Positions 45,502-55,256 of a DNA stretch of 64,000 nt are shown piece by piece. The translations under genes were made by a program, and so were the position numbers. The notes beneath the pieces are model-generated. The model was given only the letters and a program-made list of their open reading frames with translations, made no database searches and had not been told where the DNA came from. Position 1 is the first letter of the stretch; every line of letters begins with the position of its first letter. Location: NCBI GenBank assembly GCA_964525995.1, contig CAZGIM010000013.1:1-64000 (forward strand), in the 5' to 3' direction. The DNA comes from CAIVAT01 sp964525995 (GTDB lineage Bacteria > Bacteroidota > Bacteroidia > Bacteroidales > FEN-979).

Positions 45502-46855
45502 AAACGCCTGCTTCCCAAGAACCTGTTTGAAACATGTTTTGCTCATTATACTCCTGCTTAGCTTCGTATACCGTGTCGTCGCGCAAACCGCACCGACGGC
45601 GGGCGATCCGGGAAAAATGCAGTGGTTTACCGATGCCAAACTGGGTATCTTCATCCACTGGGGCATTTATTCCACCGGAAAGACTTCCGAATCATGGGAG
45701 TTTCATAATAAGCACATCAGTCATGAAGCATACATGGCCCAAAAGGAGGAATTTACGGCGTCGGACTATCATCCTGACGATTGGGTCAATCTGATCCGGC
45801 ACACGGGAGCCCGCTATGTGGTGATCACCTCCAAGCATCACGACGGTGTGGCCCTTTGGAATACGCAGATGAACGACTTGAGCGTTGTAAAAGCCACTCC
45901 GGCCGGCCGGGATGTACTGACCCCGTTCATGGATGAACTGCGCCGCAACGGAATTAAAACCGGATTGTACTACTCGCTGATCGACTGGAGTTACCCAGAT
46001 TACCCGGGTTTCCTGAAAGATTCGAGTCGATATAAAATTCAGGATGATCCTGCCCGCTGGAGCCGGTTTCTGAAATTCTGTCACGGTCAGATCGGGGAGC
46101 TGGTTTCACAGTATCATCCCGATCTGTTCTGGTTCGATGGCGACTGGGAGCACAGCGCTGATGAATGGAACGCCGCCGGGATCAGGAAGATGATCCTCGA
46201 TTCGAAGCCGCAGACCATCATCAACGGACGGCTACAGGGTTACGGAGATTATGACACTCCCGAGCAAAACTTTCCGGTGTCGCGACCGGCCATGACAAAC
46301 TGGGAACTTTGCATGACTTTGAACGATTCGTGGGGTTATTACTACCGTGATTCCAACTATAAAACTCCTTACGAAATCATCACCATTTTTGCCGATGTGG
46401 TCAGTATGGGTGGCAATTTGCTGCTCGATATAGGTCCGAAATCCGACGGGACTATTCCTGCCGAGCAGGTTCTCCTTCTTCGGGAACTGGGCAACTGGAC
46501 CGGCAAGCACCATGAAGCCATCTTCGGAACCCTCCCGGGAATGGCGCCGGGCCACTTTTACGGACCATCCACGCTTTCAAAGGATTCGACAAGCCTCTAC
46601 CTGTTCGTTCCGGGCCAACAAACCGGCGAGATCATCCTCAAAGGATTGCTGTCATCCATAAAAAAGATCACTATTCTTGGATCGGGACAGCCCGCAGGCT
46701 TTAAGATCGTCGGAAAAATATCCTGGTCGCCGGTCCCCGGACTGGTTTACATCAAGCTGCCCGACGTTGTTCAGGACCGGTATATGACGGTGGTAAAAGT
46801 TGAACTGGAGAAGCCCTTGCGGTTGTACCGCGGAAAGGGCGGACTGACTCTGTAA
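45491..46855 (+). CDS. GH29 alpha-L-fucosidase, exported
   Basis: This 454-aa protein is a glycoside hydrolase family 29 enzyme that removes alpha-L-fucose from glycans. Family motifs are QWFTDAKLGIFIHWGIYS, YVVITSKHHDGVALW, GLYYSLIDWSYPDY and FWFDGDWEHS, whose Asp216 should be the nucleophile. A signal peptide (MTNKNACFPRTCLKHVLLII, ending RVVAQ) directs export. The ATG at 45491 overlaps the stop of the aldolase gene by 11 bases, implying translational coupling; an in-frame ATG at 45467 would lengthen the signal peptide. The C-terminal beta-sandwich is short. No T9SS sorting domain is seen, so a periplasmic location is likely. Confidence 0.93.
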   Translation: MTNKNACFPRTCLKHVLLIILLLSFVYRVVAQTAPTAGDPGKMQWFTDAKLGIFIHWGIYSTGKTSESWEFHNKHISHEAYMAQKEEFTASDYHPDDWVNLIRHTGARYVVITSKHHDGVALWNTQMNDLSVVKATPAGRDVLTPFMDELRRNGIKTGLYYSLIDWSYPDYPGFLKDSSRYKIQDDPARWSRFLKFCHGQIGELVSQYHPDLFWFDGDWEHSADEWNAAGIRKMILDSKPQTIINGRLQGYGDYDTPEQNFPVSRPAMTNWELCMTLNDSWGYYYRDSNYKTPYEIITIFADVVSMGGNLLLDIGPKSDGTIPAEQVLLLRELGNWTGKHHEAIFGTLPGMAPGHFYGPSTLSKDSTSLYLFVPGQQTGEIILKGLLSSIKKITILGSGQPAGFKIVGKISWSPVPGLVYIKLPDVVQDRYMTVVKVELEKPLRLYRGKGGLTL

Positions 46856-46859
46856 AATC

Positions 46860-49577
46860 ATGAACACAGAACCCTTCATTCCTTTCCATATCCTGAACTT
46901 TATGTGCAATCATCCCGGCAGAATCCCCGCAGCCACCTTGTTGTTGCTGATTTATCTCGTTCCCTTTGTTGCCGCCGGGCAGGCCATTGAACCCTATCGA
47001 AATCCGGCACTACCGGTCGAAAAACGGGTTGCCGACCTGCTTGGCCGGATGACACCGGAGGAGAAGTTCTGGCAGCTCTTCATGCTTACCGAACCCTGGG
47101 ATAAACCCAAAGACCGTTATCTCACCGGAGTCTTCGGATTTCAGGGCGGAGACCCGGCCAAACGGCCCGATGCTCAAATCATAACTCCTTTATCCGGGGG
47201 ATCGGCTTTAGCCTTAGCCGGGCGAATCAACGCTGCTCAGAAATTTTTCAGGGAGCGCACGCGGTTAAATATCCCCATCATTCCCTTTGCCGAGGCGTTA
47301 CACGGACTGTGTCAGGGGGAGGCAACCTCCTTCCCACAGGCCATCGGACTTGCGGCAACCTTCGACACTTCCCTGATGCACCGGATTTCCAAAGCCATCG
47401 CTGAAGAGACTCAGGCCTGTGGCATCCGGATGGTACTTTCACCGGTCGTCAACATCGCCGAAGATCCGCGCTGGGGACGAACCGAGGAGACCTATGGTGA
47501 GGATCCCTGGTTGGTTTCGGCCATGGGTGTCGCTTTTGTCTCCGAATTCGAAAAAAGAGGGATCATCACCTGTCCGAAACATCTTGTTGCCAACTCAGGC
47601 CAGGGAGGACGCGACAGTTATCCGGTTGACCACAATGAACGGGCGCTCGAGGAAACCTATTTCCCCCCATTCAAGGCATGTATCCACGAAGGTGGCAGCA
47701 GATCGGTGATGGCTGCCTATAATTCGCTCGACGGAGCTCCCTGCACGGCAAACCGGTGGCTGTTGATGAAAAAATTAAAGCAGGATTGGAACTTCAAGGG
47801 ATTCGTCATCTCTGATGCCAGCGCAACGGGAGGTTCCAATTGCCTTCACATGACCGCGCACGACTATTATGAATCGACTGTGCAGGCCATGAACAACGGG
47901 CTGGATGTGATTTTTCAGACCGACTTCGACCATTACAAATTGTTCCAACCGCCATTCTTGGATGGAAGTGTCAGTACCGATGCCATCGACGAGGCCGTTT
48001 CACGCGTGCTAACCGCTAAATTCCAACTCGGATTATTCGAGAATCCATTTACCGATACGGTTCCTGCAGAGAAATCGATGGGAAGGCCCGACCATCTTGC
48101 ATTAGCCAGAGAATCAGCCCGAAAAGCCATCGTTTTATTGAAAAACCAGGATCGTACTCTGCCCATTCCCGGTACCGTTAAATCGGTGGCTGTGATCGGC
48201 ACCGACGCCGTTGAAGCCAGGCTGGGCGGATACAGCGGATCAGGGTATCAAAAAGTATCTATCCTCGATGGGATCCGGGCCAGATTCCCTCACCGGGTCA
48301 GCTATGAACCGGGATGTGGAAGAAATTCTCCCAACCTGATCGCCGTGGTGCCTGAATTCCTCTCGCACGATTCACCGGGAGGAGCGCTCCGGGGTCTCAC
48401 CGGCAACTATTTCGACAATCCCCGATTAGAAGGGCAGCCAAAAGTGATCCGTACCGACGATGCAGTCGACTTCAGGTGGACCCTCTATTCACCCGATCCT
48501 TCGATTCCCTATGATTGGTTCTCGGTGAGATGGAGCGGTTACCTTCAGGCGCCCGAAACCGGGATATTCAGGATCGGGCTGGAGGGCAACGACGGCTTCA
48601 GACTCTATCTAGATGACCAATTGGTTATTGATAACTGGGTCAAAGGATCGTATGGCACCCGGGTCGCCGATTTCGCGTTCGTCAAAGACCGGAAGTACCG
48701 GATCCGCATTGAGTTCTTTGAGACCAGCGGATCGGTCAGGCTTCGGTTGGTATGGAACTGTGGTATAAAACCGGATTGGAAGGAGTCGATTGACCGGGCC
48801 GTCGAAACTGCGCGAACATGCGATTATATTGTTGTTGTCGCCGGAATAGAAGAGGGAGAGGGACGCGACCGGGCCTTTCTGAACCTTCCCGGGTACCAGG
48901 AAACAATGATCTTAGAATTGGCTGATCTGGGCAAGCCGATGGCTGTAGTGCTGGTTGGAGGAAGTGCAATCACGATGGACCGGTGGTTGAAAAAAGTGCC
49001 TGCCGTTCTTCACTGCTGGTATCCCGGTGAACAGGGGGGGCATGCCGTGGCCGATGTCCTTTTCGGCGACTTCAACCCGGCCGGCCGCCTTCCGATTACC
49101 TTCCCGATGGCCGAAGGCCAGTTACCCCTGAATTACCGTCATAAACCTACCGGGAGAAACGACGATTATGCAGATATGACAGGGGAAGCTTTGTTCCCTT
49201 TTGGATTCGGGCTCAGCTACACCTCCTTTGAGTACAGCGACCTGGAACCTGTGTCAGCCGGAACCGGAATGAGCGATACCCTGCGCATTACGCTGAAGGT
49301 CAGAAATACCGGAACAGTTGCAGGAGAAGAGGTGGTCCAGCTTTACATTAAAGATCTTTATGCCTCTGTTGTTCGGCCTCAAAAGGAGTTGAAAGGGTGC
49401 CAACGGATCTTGTTAAAACCCGGTGAGAGCCGCACCGTGAGGTTTGCAATAACTCCCGACATGTTGAAGATGCTTGATGCCAACCTGAACAGGATTCTTG
49501 AGCCGGGTGACTTCAGGATTCTTATCGGTGCATCCTCCAAAGATATCCGGCTCCGGGGAACTTTAACCGTGAAATAG
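46860..49577 (+). CDS. GH3 glycoside hydrolase with inserted PA14 domain, exported
   Basis: This 905-aa protein is a GH3 beta-glycosidase (beta-glucosidase or beta-xylosidase type). The N-terminal barrel has LLGRMTPEEKFWQLFML, RWGRTEETYGEDPWL, CPKHLVANSGQGGRD and GFVISDASATGGSN, with the nucleophile Asp about residue 319. The second alpha/beta domain (ARKAIVLLKNQDRTLPIPGT) is interrupted at ~505-625 by a PA14 carbohydrate-binding domain (GLEGNDGFRLYLDDQLVIDN). A fibronectin III-like domain ends the protein. A signal peptide lies at the N-terminus; the second Met (46902) may be the true start. It begins 4 bp after the fucosidase stop. It converges on kinase 3 with only 17 bp between the stop codons. 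Confidence 0.92.
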   Translation: MNTEPFIPFHILNFMCNHPGRIPAATLLLLIYLVPFVAAGQAIEPYRNPALPVEKRVADLLGRMTPEEKFWQLFMLTEPWDKPKDRYLTGVFGFQGGDPAKRPDAQIITPLSGGSALALAGRINAAQKFFRERTRLNIPIIPFAEALHGLCQGEATSFPQAIGLAATFDTSLMHRISKAIAEETQACGIRMVLSPVVNIAEDPRWGRTEETYGEDPWLVSAMGVAFVSEFEKRGIITCPKHLVANSGQGGRDSYPVDHNERALEETYFPPFKACIHEGGSRSVMAAYNSLDGAPCTANRWLLMKKLKQDWNFKGFVISDASATGGSNCLHMTAHDYYESTVQAMNNGLDVIFQTDFDHYKLFQPPFLDGSVSTDAIDEAVSRVLTAKFQLGLFENPFTDTVPAEKSMGRPDHLALARESARKAIVLLKNQDRTLPIPGTVKSVAVIGTDAVEARLGGYSGSGYQKVSILDGIRARFPHRVSYEPGCGRNSPNLIAVVPEFLSHDSPGGALRGLTGNYFDNPRLEGQPKVIRTDDAVDFRWTLYSPDPSIPYDWFSVRWSGYLQAPETGIFRIGLEGNDGFRLYLDDQLVIDNWVKGSYGTRVADFAFVKDRKYRIRIEFFETSGSVRLRLVWNCGIKPDWKESIDRAVETARTCDYIVVVAGIEEGEGRDRAFLNLPGYQETMILELADLGKPMAVVLVGGSAITMDRWLKKVPAVLHCWYPGEQGGHAVADVLFGDFNPAGRLPITFPMAEGQLPLNYRHKPTGRNDDYADMTGEALFPFGFGLSYTSFEYSDLEPVSAGTGMSDTLRITLKVRNTGTVAGEEVVQLYIKDLYASVVRPQKELKGCQRILLKPGESRTVRFAITPDMLKMLDANLNRILEPGDFRILIGASSKDIRLRGTLTVK

Positions 49578-49594
49578 TAAGGATAAAAACCAGA

Positions 49595-52306
49595 TCATCG
49601 CAGGTATTTTTCCAACACCTCGGTCAGATGGTCACGGTTGATGGGCTTTGTGATATAGTCGTCGAATCCGATCTGTTTGTAACGTTCAACCTCAATCGGC
49701 GTGGCATAAGCGGTTTGTGCGATGACCGGCAGATCTTTTCTTTTTTCCTTGATCAGGGTGGTGGCCACATCGCCCGACATGACCGGCATCTTAATATCCA
49801 TCAGCACCAGATTAAGGTCGGGATGTTTTTCACATTGTTGCACTGCCTCTTCCCCGTTATGTGCGAAAATAAGTGTTGCACGGGTCTTTTTCAGGACGGT
49901 CTCGAGAAACGACATGTTATTTTCTTCATCCTCTACCACCAGGATTTTTTTACCGTAAAAATCATAGGTTTTTCTCAGTGGTTCTTTTACGGTTTCTGGT
50001 TCCGGAGCAAGCGCTACCGAATCGGGAAGACTGAAATAAAATGTGGAACCGACGCCGGGTTCCGATTCCGCCCAAATTTTTCCTCCGGTCAGGTCGGCAA
50101 TCCCTTTGCAAATAGAGAGACCTAACCCTACACCGCCATACTCCCGTGTATGGGAATCATCAACCTGCCGAAATCTCTCGTAAATAAGATCCTGTTGATC
50201 ATGTGGAATGCCGATACCGGTATCCCTGACAAAAAATGTGATAGTGCGTCCGGAAACGGAATACCCATATTCAATTTTTCCGGTTTCTGTAAATTTTATC
50301 GCGTTGTTCAGCAGGTTCGTGATGAGTTGGAACAGGCGTGACCGGTCGGATTTAAGGCTGGTACCGGTAAAATTATCAACCGGCCGGAAAGCGACATCCA
50401 GGTGCTCTTTATGCTGCTTGATCAACTCACTGGCAACAAAACTCTTGACGGTGCCAAAAAATTCGGGCAAGCCAAATTCCTCAATCCTCAGGCGGGTACT
50501 TTTGGCCTCTAACATGGATATTTCAAAAATCGACTCGATGATCTTAAGCAGATGTTTACCGCTGTCGTTGATGATCTTCACCATTTCTTCAATCTCGGCC
50601 ATCGGCATGTTTGCATCGATCAGATCGCTGAAACCAATAACCGCATTCAGGGGAGTCCGTAACTCGTGCGACATGGTTGCCAGGAATGCCGATTTCAGGC
50701 GATCGCTCTCCTCTGCCTGTTCCTTCGCCCGGATGAGTTCGGCTTCAGCCCGTTTACGGTCGGTTACATCGCGAACAATCCCCACGGCCCCAAATCCGTC
50801 GGGCATTTGCATCCGGGCAATTGACAATTCAATGTCAATTGAGGCACCCTTCTTGGTCTGTGACTGGAGTTCGACCACTTTCCCGACAACAGCTCCCGTT
50901 CCTGTTTTCTGAAAATTCCTGAGAGGTTGAGGATAACTGGCACTGTACTTTTCCGGGGCAATAAAATGATGCAGGTCCTTTCCCTTCATCTCCTCAAAGG
51001 TATATCCGAAGATCTTCTCTGCGCCGGGATTCCAGTAAACGACCTTCCCATTCGTATCGATCATGATGATCCCATCCTGGGCTGATGTACTGATCAACCG
51101 GAATTTCTCTTCACTCTCTTTCAGATCCTTCAGGATCTGCTTTCTTTCTGTCATATCGAGCAATGAGGCAACCGATTTGTTGGTATCCGGTATCATATCG
51201 ACCGTCAGGAGGATATCCCGTAAACCGCCCCGGGAACTCAAAAAAGAGAACTCATACTGGTTCGGGCTTCTATTTCCGGGTTCTCTTCGCTCCTTGTGGT
51301 ATGAAAACATTTTCTCAAGATCCTCCGGAATCACAAATTCCATCCACTTTTTTGTTCCTTCAATCTCCGCCCGGGTCATTCCCGAAAGCTCCTCAAACTT
51401 GCCGTTGACCAAGGAGATGGTCCCATCAGCATCGATGATGACTGTGGCAGTACCGGTATTCCCAAAGATGGCTTTGTACCATTGCTCACTCTTTTTCAAA
51501 GCCTCAACGGCCGCTTTCTTTTCCGTGATATCCTGCTTGATGCCAACAAAATAGCGGATGTTCCCGTCGAAATCGGTGACTGGTGAGATGGAGACATCCT
51601 CCCAGTATTCATCGCCCTCTTTGTTCCGGTTGATCATTTCGCCGCGCCATTCGTTTCCTGAAAGAATCGTATTCCAAAGATCGCGATAAAAAGCCTCGTC
51701 GTGTCGCCCCGATTTCATCAACCGGGGGTTTTGTCCGATCACTTCCTCCGATTTATATCCGCTGACCTGTTCGAACTTTCTATTGACAAACTGAATCGCG
51801 CCGTCCGGCGCCGTCACCATCACCGAACCTGGAGCTTTGTCGATGGCATCCCAAAGCAACTTCAACTGGATATCGGTTTGCCCTTTCATCAGGGTAAGCT
51901 CTGCTTCGACCTTACGCGCCTTAAGCCTTACCGATTTCAGATCCAATGCATTTTCGATGGCGCGGGGCAACCGTTGCAGACGTTCCTTTACCACATAATC
52001 CCAGGCTCCGCTTTTGATTGCATCGGCAGCCGCCTCTTCACTCAGGGTCCCGGTGACAATAATAAAAGGAATATCGATGTTATAGGATTGAGCTATTTTC
52101 AATGCATCCAATCCGTTGAACTGGGGAAGGTTGTAATCGCTTAAAATAAGGTCGGGATGAAAATCACGGATTGCCAAGGTAAAATCATTCCGGGTTATTA
52201 CCCACTTGAATTGAAACTCATATTTCAGTTCGGAAATGATTTCATCCTTCATGAACTCCAGATCGTTTTTATTATCTTCCAGGATGAGAATTTTAAGCTT
52301 TTCCAT
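49595..52306 (-). CDS. Hybrid histidine kinase REC-PAS3-HK-REC (3)
   Basis: This 903-aa protein has an N-terminal receiver (Asp57 in LILSDYNLPQFNG), three PAS/PAC modules (~150-270, 275-395, 400-525), HisKA with ATMSHELRTPLNAVIGF, HATPase (DTGIGIPHDQQ, GGVGLGLSICKG) and a C-terminal receiver (LVLMDIKMPVMSG) ending YITKPINRDHLTEVLEKYLR. It has no membrane helices. The start is the ATG at 52306; the frame is open to a TTG at 52318 but the extra residues carry no signal. On the minus strand it follows kinase 4, with a response-regulator remnant between them. It is less similar to kinases 1 and 2 than they are to each other. Confidence 0.92.
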   Translation of the reverse strand: MEKLKILILEDNKNDLEFMKDEIISELKYEFQFKWVITRNDFTLAIRDFHPDLILSDYNLPQFNGLDALKIAQSYNIDIPFIIVTGTLSEEAAADAIKSGAWDYVVKERLQRLPRAIENALDLKSVRLKARKVEAELTLMKGQTDIQLKLLWDAIDKAPGSVMVTAPDGAIQFVNRKFEQVSGYKSEEVIGQNPRLMKSGRHDEAFYRDLWNTILSGNEWRGEMINRNKEGDEYWEDVSISPVTDFDGNIRYFVGIKQDITEKKAAVEALKKSEQWYKAIFGNTGTATVIIDADGTISLVNGKFEELSGMTRAEIEGTKKWMEFVIPEDLEKMFSYHKERREPGNRSPNQYEFSFLSSRGGLRDILLTVDMIPDTNKSVASLLDMTERKQILKDLKESEEKFRLISTSAQDGIIMIDTNGKVVYWNPGAEKIFGYTFEEMKGKDLHHFIAPEKYSASYPQPLRNFQKTGTGAVVGKVVELQSQTKKGASIDIELSIARMQMPDGFGAVGIVRDVTDRKRAEAELIRAKEQAEESDRLKSAFLATMSHELRTPLNAVIGFSDLIDANMPMAEIEEMVKIINDSGKHLLKIIESIFEISMLEAKSTRLRIEEFGLPEFFGTVKSFVASELIKQHKEHLDVAFRPVDNFTGTSLKSDRSRLFQLITNLLNNAIKFTETGKIEYGYSVSGRTITFFVRDTGIGIPHDQQDLIYERFRQVDDSHTREYGGVGLGLSICKGIADLTGGKIWAESEPGVGSTFYFSLPDSVALAPEPETVKEPLRKTYDFYGKKILVVEDEENNMSFLETVLKKTRATLIFAHNGEEAVQQCEKHPDLNLVLMDIKMPVMSGDVATTLIKEKRKDLPVIAQTAYATPIEVERYKQIGFDDYITKPINRDHLTEVLEKYLR

Positions 52307-52318
52307 ATTCTTCCGCAA

Positions 52319-52462
52319 TTAGATTGTTTTATTCACCAGCGCCCAAAATGATCCGATTTTTTTCACCGCTTCGAGAAACTCAAGAAAATCAACCGGTTTC
52401 ACCACATAGGCATTAACTCCAAGGTGATAACTTTCGATGAGGTCCTGTTCCCTGAATTTGTT
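52319..52462 (-). pseudogene. Remnant of an Rcp1-like response regulator (C-terminal 47 codons)
   Basis: Directly after, and in frame with, the stop codon of kinase 4, the minus strand encodes REQDLIESYHLGVNAYVVKP, then VDFLEFLEAVKK and GSFWALVNKTI, ending in TAA at 52319-52321. This is the end of a stand-alone receiver of the Rcp1 type: the conserved Lys-Pro, the final helix and the terminal W-L-N are all present. The first ~90 residues, including the phospho-acceptor Asp, and any start codon are missing. Such regulators normally follow PAS kinases of the kinase-4 type, so a deletion between the kinase stop and the middle of the regulator gene is the simplest explanation. Confidence 0.8.
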
Positions 52463-55183
52463 TTAAAAAGTCAAATAGAAGGCAGCTCCCTGATTAACCG
52501 CCGCTTCCGCGCGAATGGTTCCTCCGTGTTTTTGAATAATACGCTTCACGTTGGCAAGTCCCACACCTGTCCCCTCGAATTCTTCGTCGGTGTGCAACCG
52601 CTGGAAAACGTTGAACAATTTCTTTTCAGCGTAATTCATATCAAAACCGACCCCGTTGTCCTTCACAAAAATCACCGTCTTAGGATCCCCGCCGGGTTCC
52701 TGCCCGATCTCAATTACCGCCTCTCTGGTGGTCGAAGTAAATTTTATGGCATTGGAAATCAGATTCTCAAACACGATCAGCAACAAAGCCTGGTCGCCCG
52801 GTACCGTCGGCAAGTCGCCTACATCAAACCGGATATTCCGGTGTTCGAGAGAAGGCTGGAAATGGTCGATAACCTGCCGGACCAATAAATTCAGGTTGAC
52901 CTCCGTGGTGGTAAGCGGCTTTCTTCCCAGTCTCGAAAACTTTAGCAAGGCATCGATCATCGATCCCATTTTGGCTGTGGACTCACAAATTTTTTCCAGA
53001 TTCCGGATCGCCTCGGAGGAAGGATTCGTCAGATTTTTGGTGAGGATTCGTGAAAAGCCGTCAATATGCCTTAACGGCGCCCTGAGATCGTGCGATACCG
53101 AATAGGCAAAGGCCTCTAAATCTTTATTGGCCGCTTCCAATTCGGCAGTGCGTTCAGCCACATGCTTTTCGAGATTCTGGTTCATTTGCTTCACCGAATC
53201 CATGGCTTTCTTCAACTCGGTGACCTCATAGGCAATACCGATCATTCCTGTGATGGTGCCGTTGGGATCACAGAGTGGAAATTTCGAGATCAATTCCCAA
53301 ATCAGATTTCCATGGGGATCGAATGACTGATCTTCTCTTTCGACAATGGTTTCTCCCTCTTCAATTACCCGCTTGTCTTCCGTATAGTAGAGCCGCGCCA
53401 ATTCTTCCGGATAGAGATCAAAATCGGTCCGGCCTAGCACCTCCTCTTCAAGCAGTACCGGACGGTTCAGTGTAAGTGCCATCCGTTTCAGATGAGCTGT
53501 ATTGACGGCGGTTTTCCTGAGTTTTCGGTCCTTGACAAAAACAGATACGGGAAGGTTGTTGATCAGGGTCTTGAGCAATCTTCGTTCCTGGTCGCGTGAT
53601 TCTTCCAATTGCTTCCGTTCCGAAATGTCTCTGACAAATACCAATTCGGCCGGTTTCCCTTGATAGGTAAACAGCGTGATCGATATCTCGACCGGCAGGT
53701 TCCCGCCGTTACGGGGAAGAATCCGGGTTTCATAATTAAAGGCAACATTTTCACCCCGTTGCCTGCTCTCGTATAAGCTGAGTACCTTTCCCCGATCTTC
53801 CGGAATGATTAAATTGATAAAGGGGTTACCGACTATTTCATCAGGAGTGTAACCTGAGCGTTTGTACGGAATATGATTCGCAAAGACCACCTTCCCTTCC
53901 TGGATGATGAGGATGCTGTCGCTCGCCGATTCGACGAGGGTACGGTACTTTTCCTCACTCTCCTTCAGGGCCAGCTCCGCTTTTTTCCGGGTGGTAATAT
54001 CCTGGAAAAAGATCACCAGGCCATCCCCGGAGGGACTTATCCTGTTTTCAAACCATTTATCATAGGGCGGATAATATTCTTCCATGGTGATTGGAACCTG
54101 CTCCCGCATGGCACGTTCATAATTCTGATGAAATGGCTGACCGACTCCTTCCGGAAATTCAGTCCAGATGTGCTTCCCGATTATTTTTTCAGGATCGCAG
54201 CCGAAAATTGCCCCCGCTTTCGCATTCATGTAAGTATAGCACCAGTTTCGGTCGAGTGAGACAAAAGCATCGGTCATCGTCTCCAGGATATTCACATTTA
54301 TCATGTATTGCTTCTCAAGTTTCAGCTCGATCTCTTTTTTCTCGGTAATGTCCGTTAAAAAGATAAGAATGGCCGGCCTGCCATCCCATTCGATGCGAAC
54401 CGAATTGATTGTGACCCAAATGATATTGCCGCTTTGTGCAAGAATACGAAAATGGTACCCCGAAGGCACCTCTTTACCTTCAAGGCGGTCGATATGCCTT
54501 TTTAGCACCACCTCCCGGTCGTCGGGATGAACAAAAGCCATGAAGGGCCTGGCAGCCATCTCCTGCCGGGAACAACCGACTACTTCCATCGTCCGTTCAT
54601 TGAAAAACTTAAACATTCCATCCTGGGCTACGAGGATGGCTTCATTGGAATTTTCGACCAGAAGGCGGTAGGTCTCCTGCGATTCGGTCAAAGCAGCTTC
54701 CGCAGTTTTTCTTTTCGTGATATCCTGAACTGCGCCTTGAATACCTACCAGCCGGTGTTCATCATGATTCCAAACCGGTTGCGCATGTACCTGAACCCAT
54801 ATACAAGCTCCGTCTTTTCTGATAGTCCGGACTTCGGAAGTAATGCTGCGGTTAGCTAATAACTCAGAGAAGTCGCGGTCATCGACCTGCACATCATCGC
54901 GGTACAGTCGTCCACGCCAGCCTCCGGCAGCCTTATACTCCTCGATGGTAAAACCGGTGATTGCTTCGAAAGCGCCTACAACCCAGTCGAGTTCCAGACC
55001 CTTATCGGGAAACACCTTTGATGCAAATACGTAATCAAACGATACACCAGCCAGTAAATGGTATAAATGCTCCTGTTTCCAGGGCTGCCCGTCTGCAATG
55101 TTATCCTGCATCTGGTGCAACGCTGATTTCAATGACTGGTTTTCCTGAAGGAGCTCTTCAAAGGTAGGATCCCCGGTTGTCAT
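52463..55183 (-). CDS. Multi-PAS sensor histidine kinase (4)
   Basis: This 906-aa kinase carries about five to six PAS/PAC modules between residues ~40 and 660 (for example LLVENSNEAILVAQDGMFKF and TLVESASDSILIIQEGKVVF). A coiled segment (VTELKKAMDSVKQMNQNLEK) leads to a HisKA of the phytochrome-like type with AYSVSHDLRAPLRHIDGF and an HATPase with DNGVGFDMNYAEKLFNVFQR and GTGVGLANVKRIIQKHGG. It has no membrane segment and no receiver of its own; its usual partner would be a short Rcp1-like regulator, of which only a remnant follows. The ATG at 55183 is chosen over a TTG at 55201. A TAAATTTG -7-like element (55199-55206) lies just upstream, implying a very short leader. Confidence 0.9.
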   Translation of the reverse strand: MTTGDPTFEELLQENQSLKSALHQMQDNIADGQPWKQEHLYHLLAGVSFDYVFASKVFPDKGLELDWVVGAFEAITGFTIEEYKAAGGWRGRLYRDDVQVDDRDFSELLANRSITSEVRTIRKDGACIWVQVHAQPVWNHDEHRLVGIQGAVQDITKRKTAEAALTESQETYRLLVENSNEAILVAQDGMFKFFNERTMEVVGCSRQEMAARPFMAFVHPDDREVVLKRHIDRLEGKEVPSGYHFRILAQSGNIIWVTINSVRIEWDGRPAILIFLTDITEKKEIELKLEKQYMINVNILETMTDAFVSLDRNWCYTYMNAKAGAIFGCDPEKIIGKHIWTEFPEGVGQPFHQNYERAMREQVPITMEEYYPPYDKWFENRISPSGDGLVIFFQDITTRKKAELALKESEEKYRTLVESASDSILIIQEGKVVFANHIPYKRSGYTPDEIVGNPFINLIIPEDRGKVLSLYESRQRGENVAFNYETRILPRNGGNLPVEISITLFTYQGKPAELVFVRDISERKQLEESRDQERRLLKTLINNLPVSVFVKDRKLRKTAVNTAHLKRMALTLNRPVLLEEEVLGRTDFDLYPEELARLYYTEDKRVIEEGETIVEREDQSFDPHGNLIWELISKFPLCDPNGTITGMIGIAYEVTELKKAMDSVKQMNQNLEKHVAERTAELEAANKDLEAFAYSVSHDLRAPLRHIDGFSRILTKNLTNPSSEAIRNLEKICESTAKMGSMIDALLKFSRLGRKPLTTTEVNLNLLVRQVIDHFQPSLEHRNIRFDVGDLPTVPGDQALLLIVFENLISNAIKFTSTTREAVIEIGQEPGGDPKTVIFVKDNGVGFDMNYAEKKLFNVFQRLHTDEEFEGTGVGLANVKRIIQKHGGTIRAEAAVNQGAAFYLTF

Positions 55184-55256
55184 TTCCTCTATTTTGTCCA
55201 AATTTACAAAATAGGTACGTTATTGCGAAAAAATCCAATAATTCAATAACCGGAAA

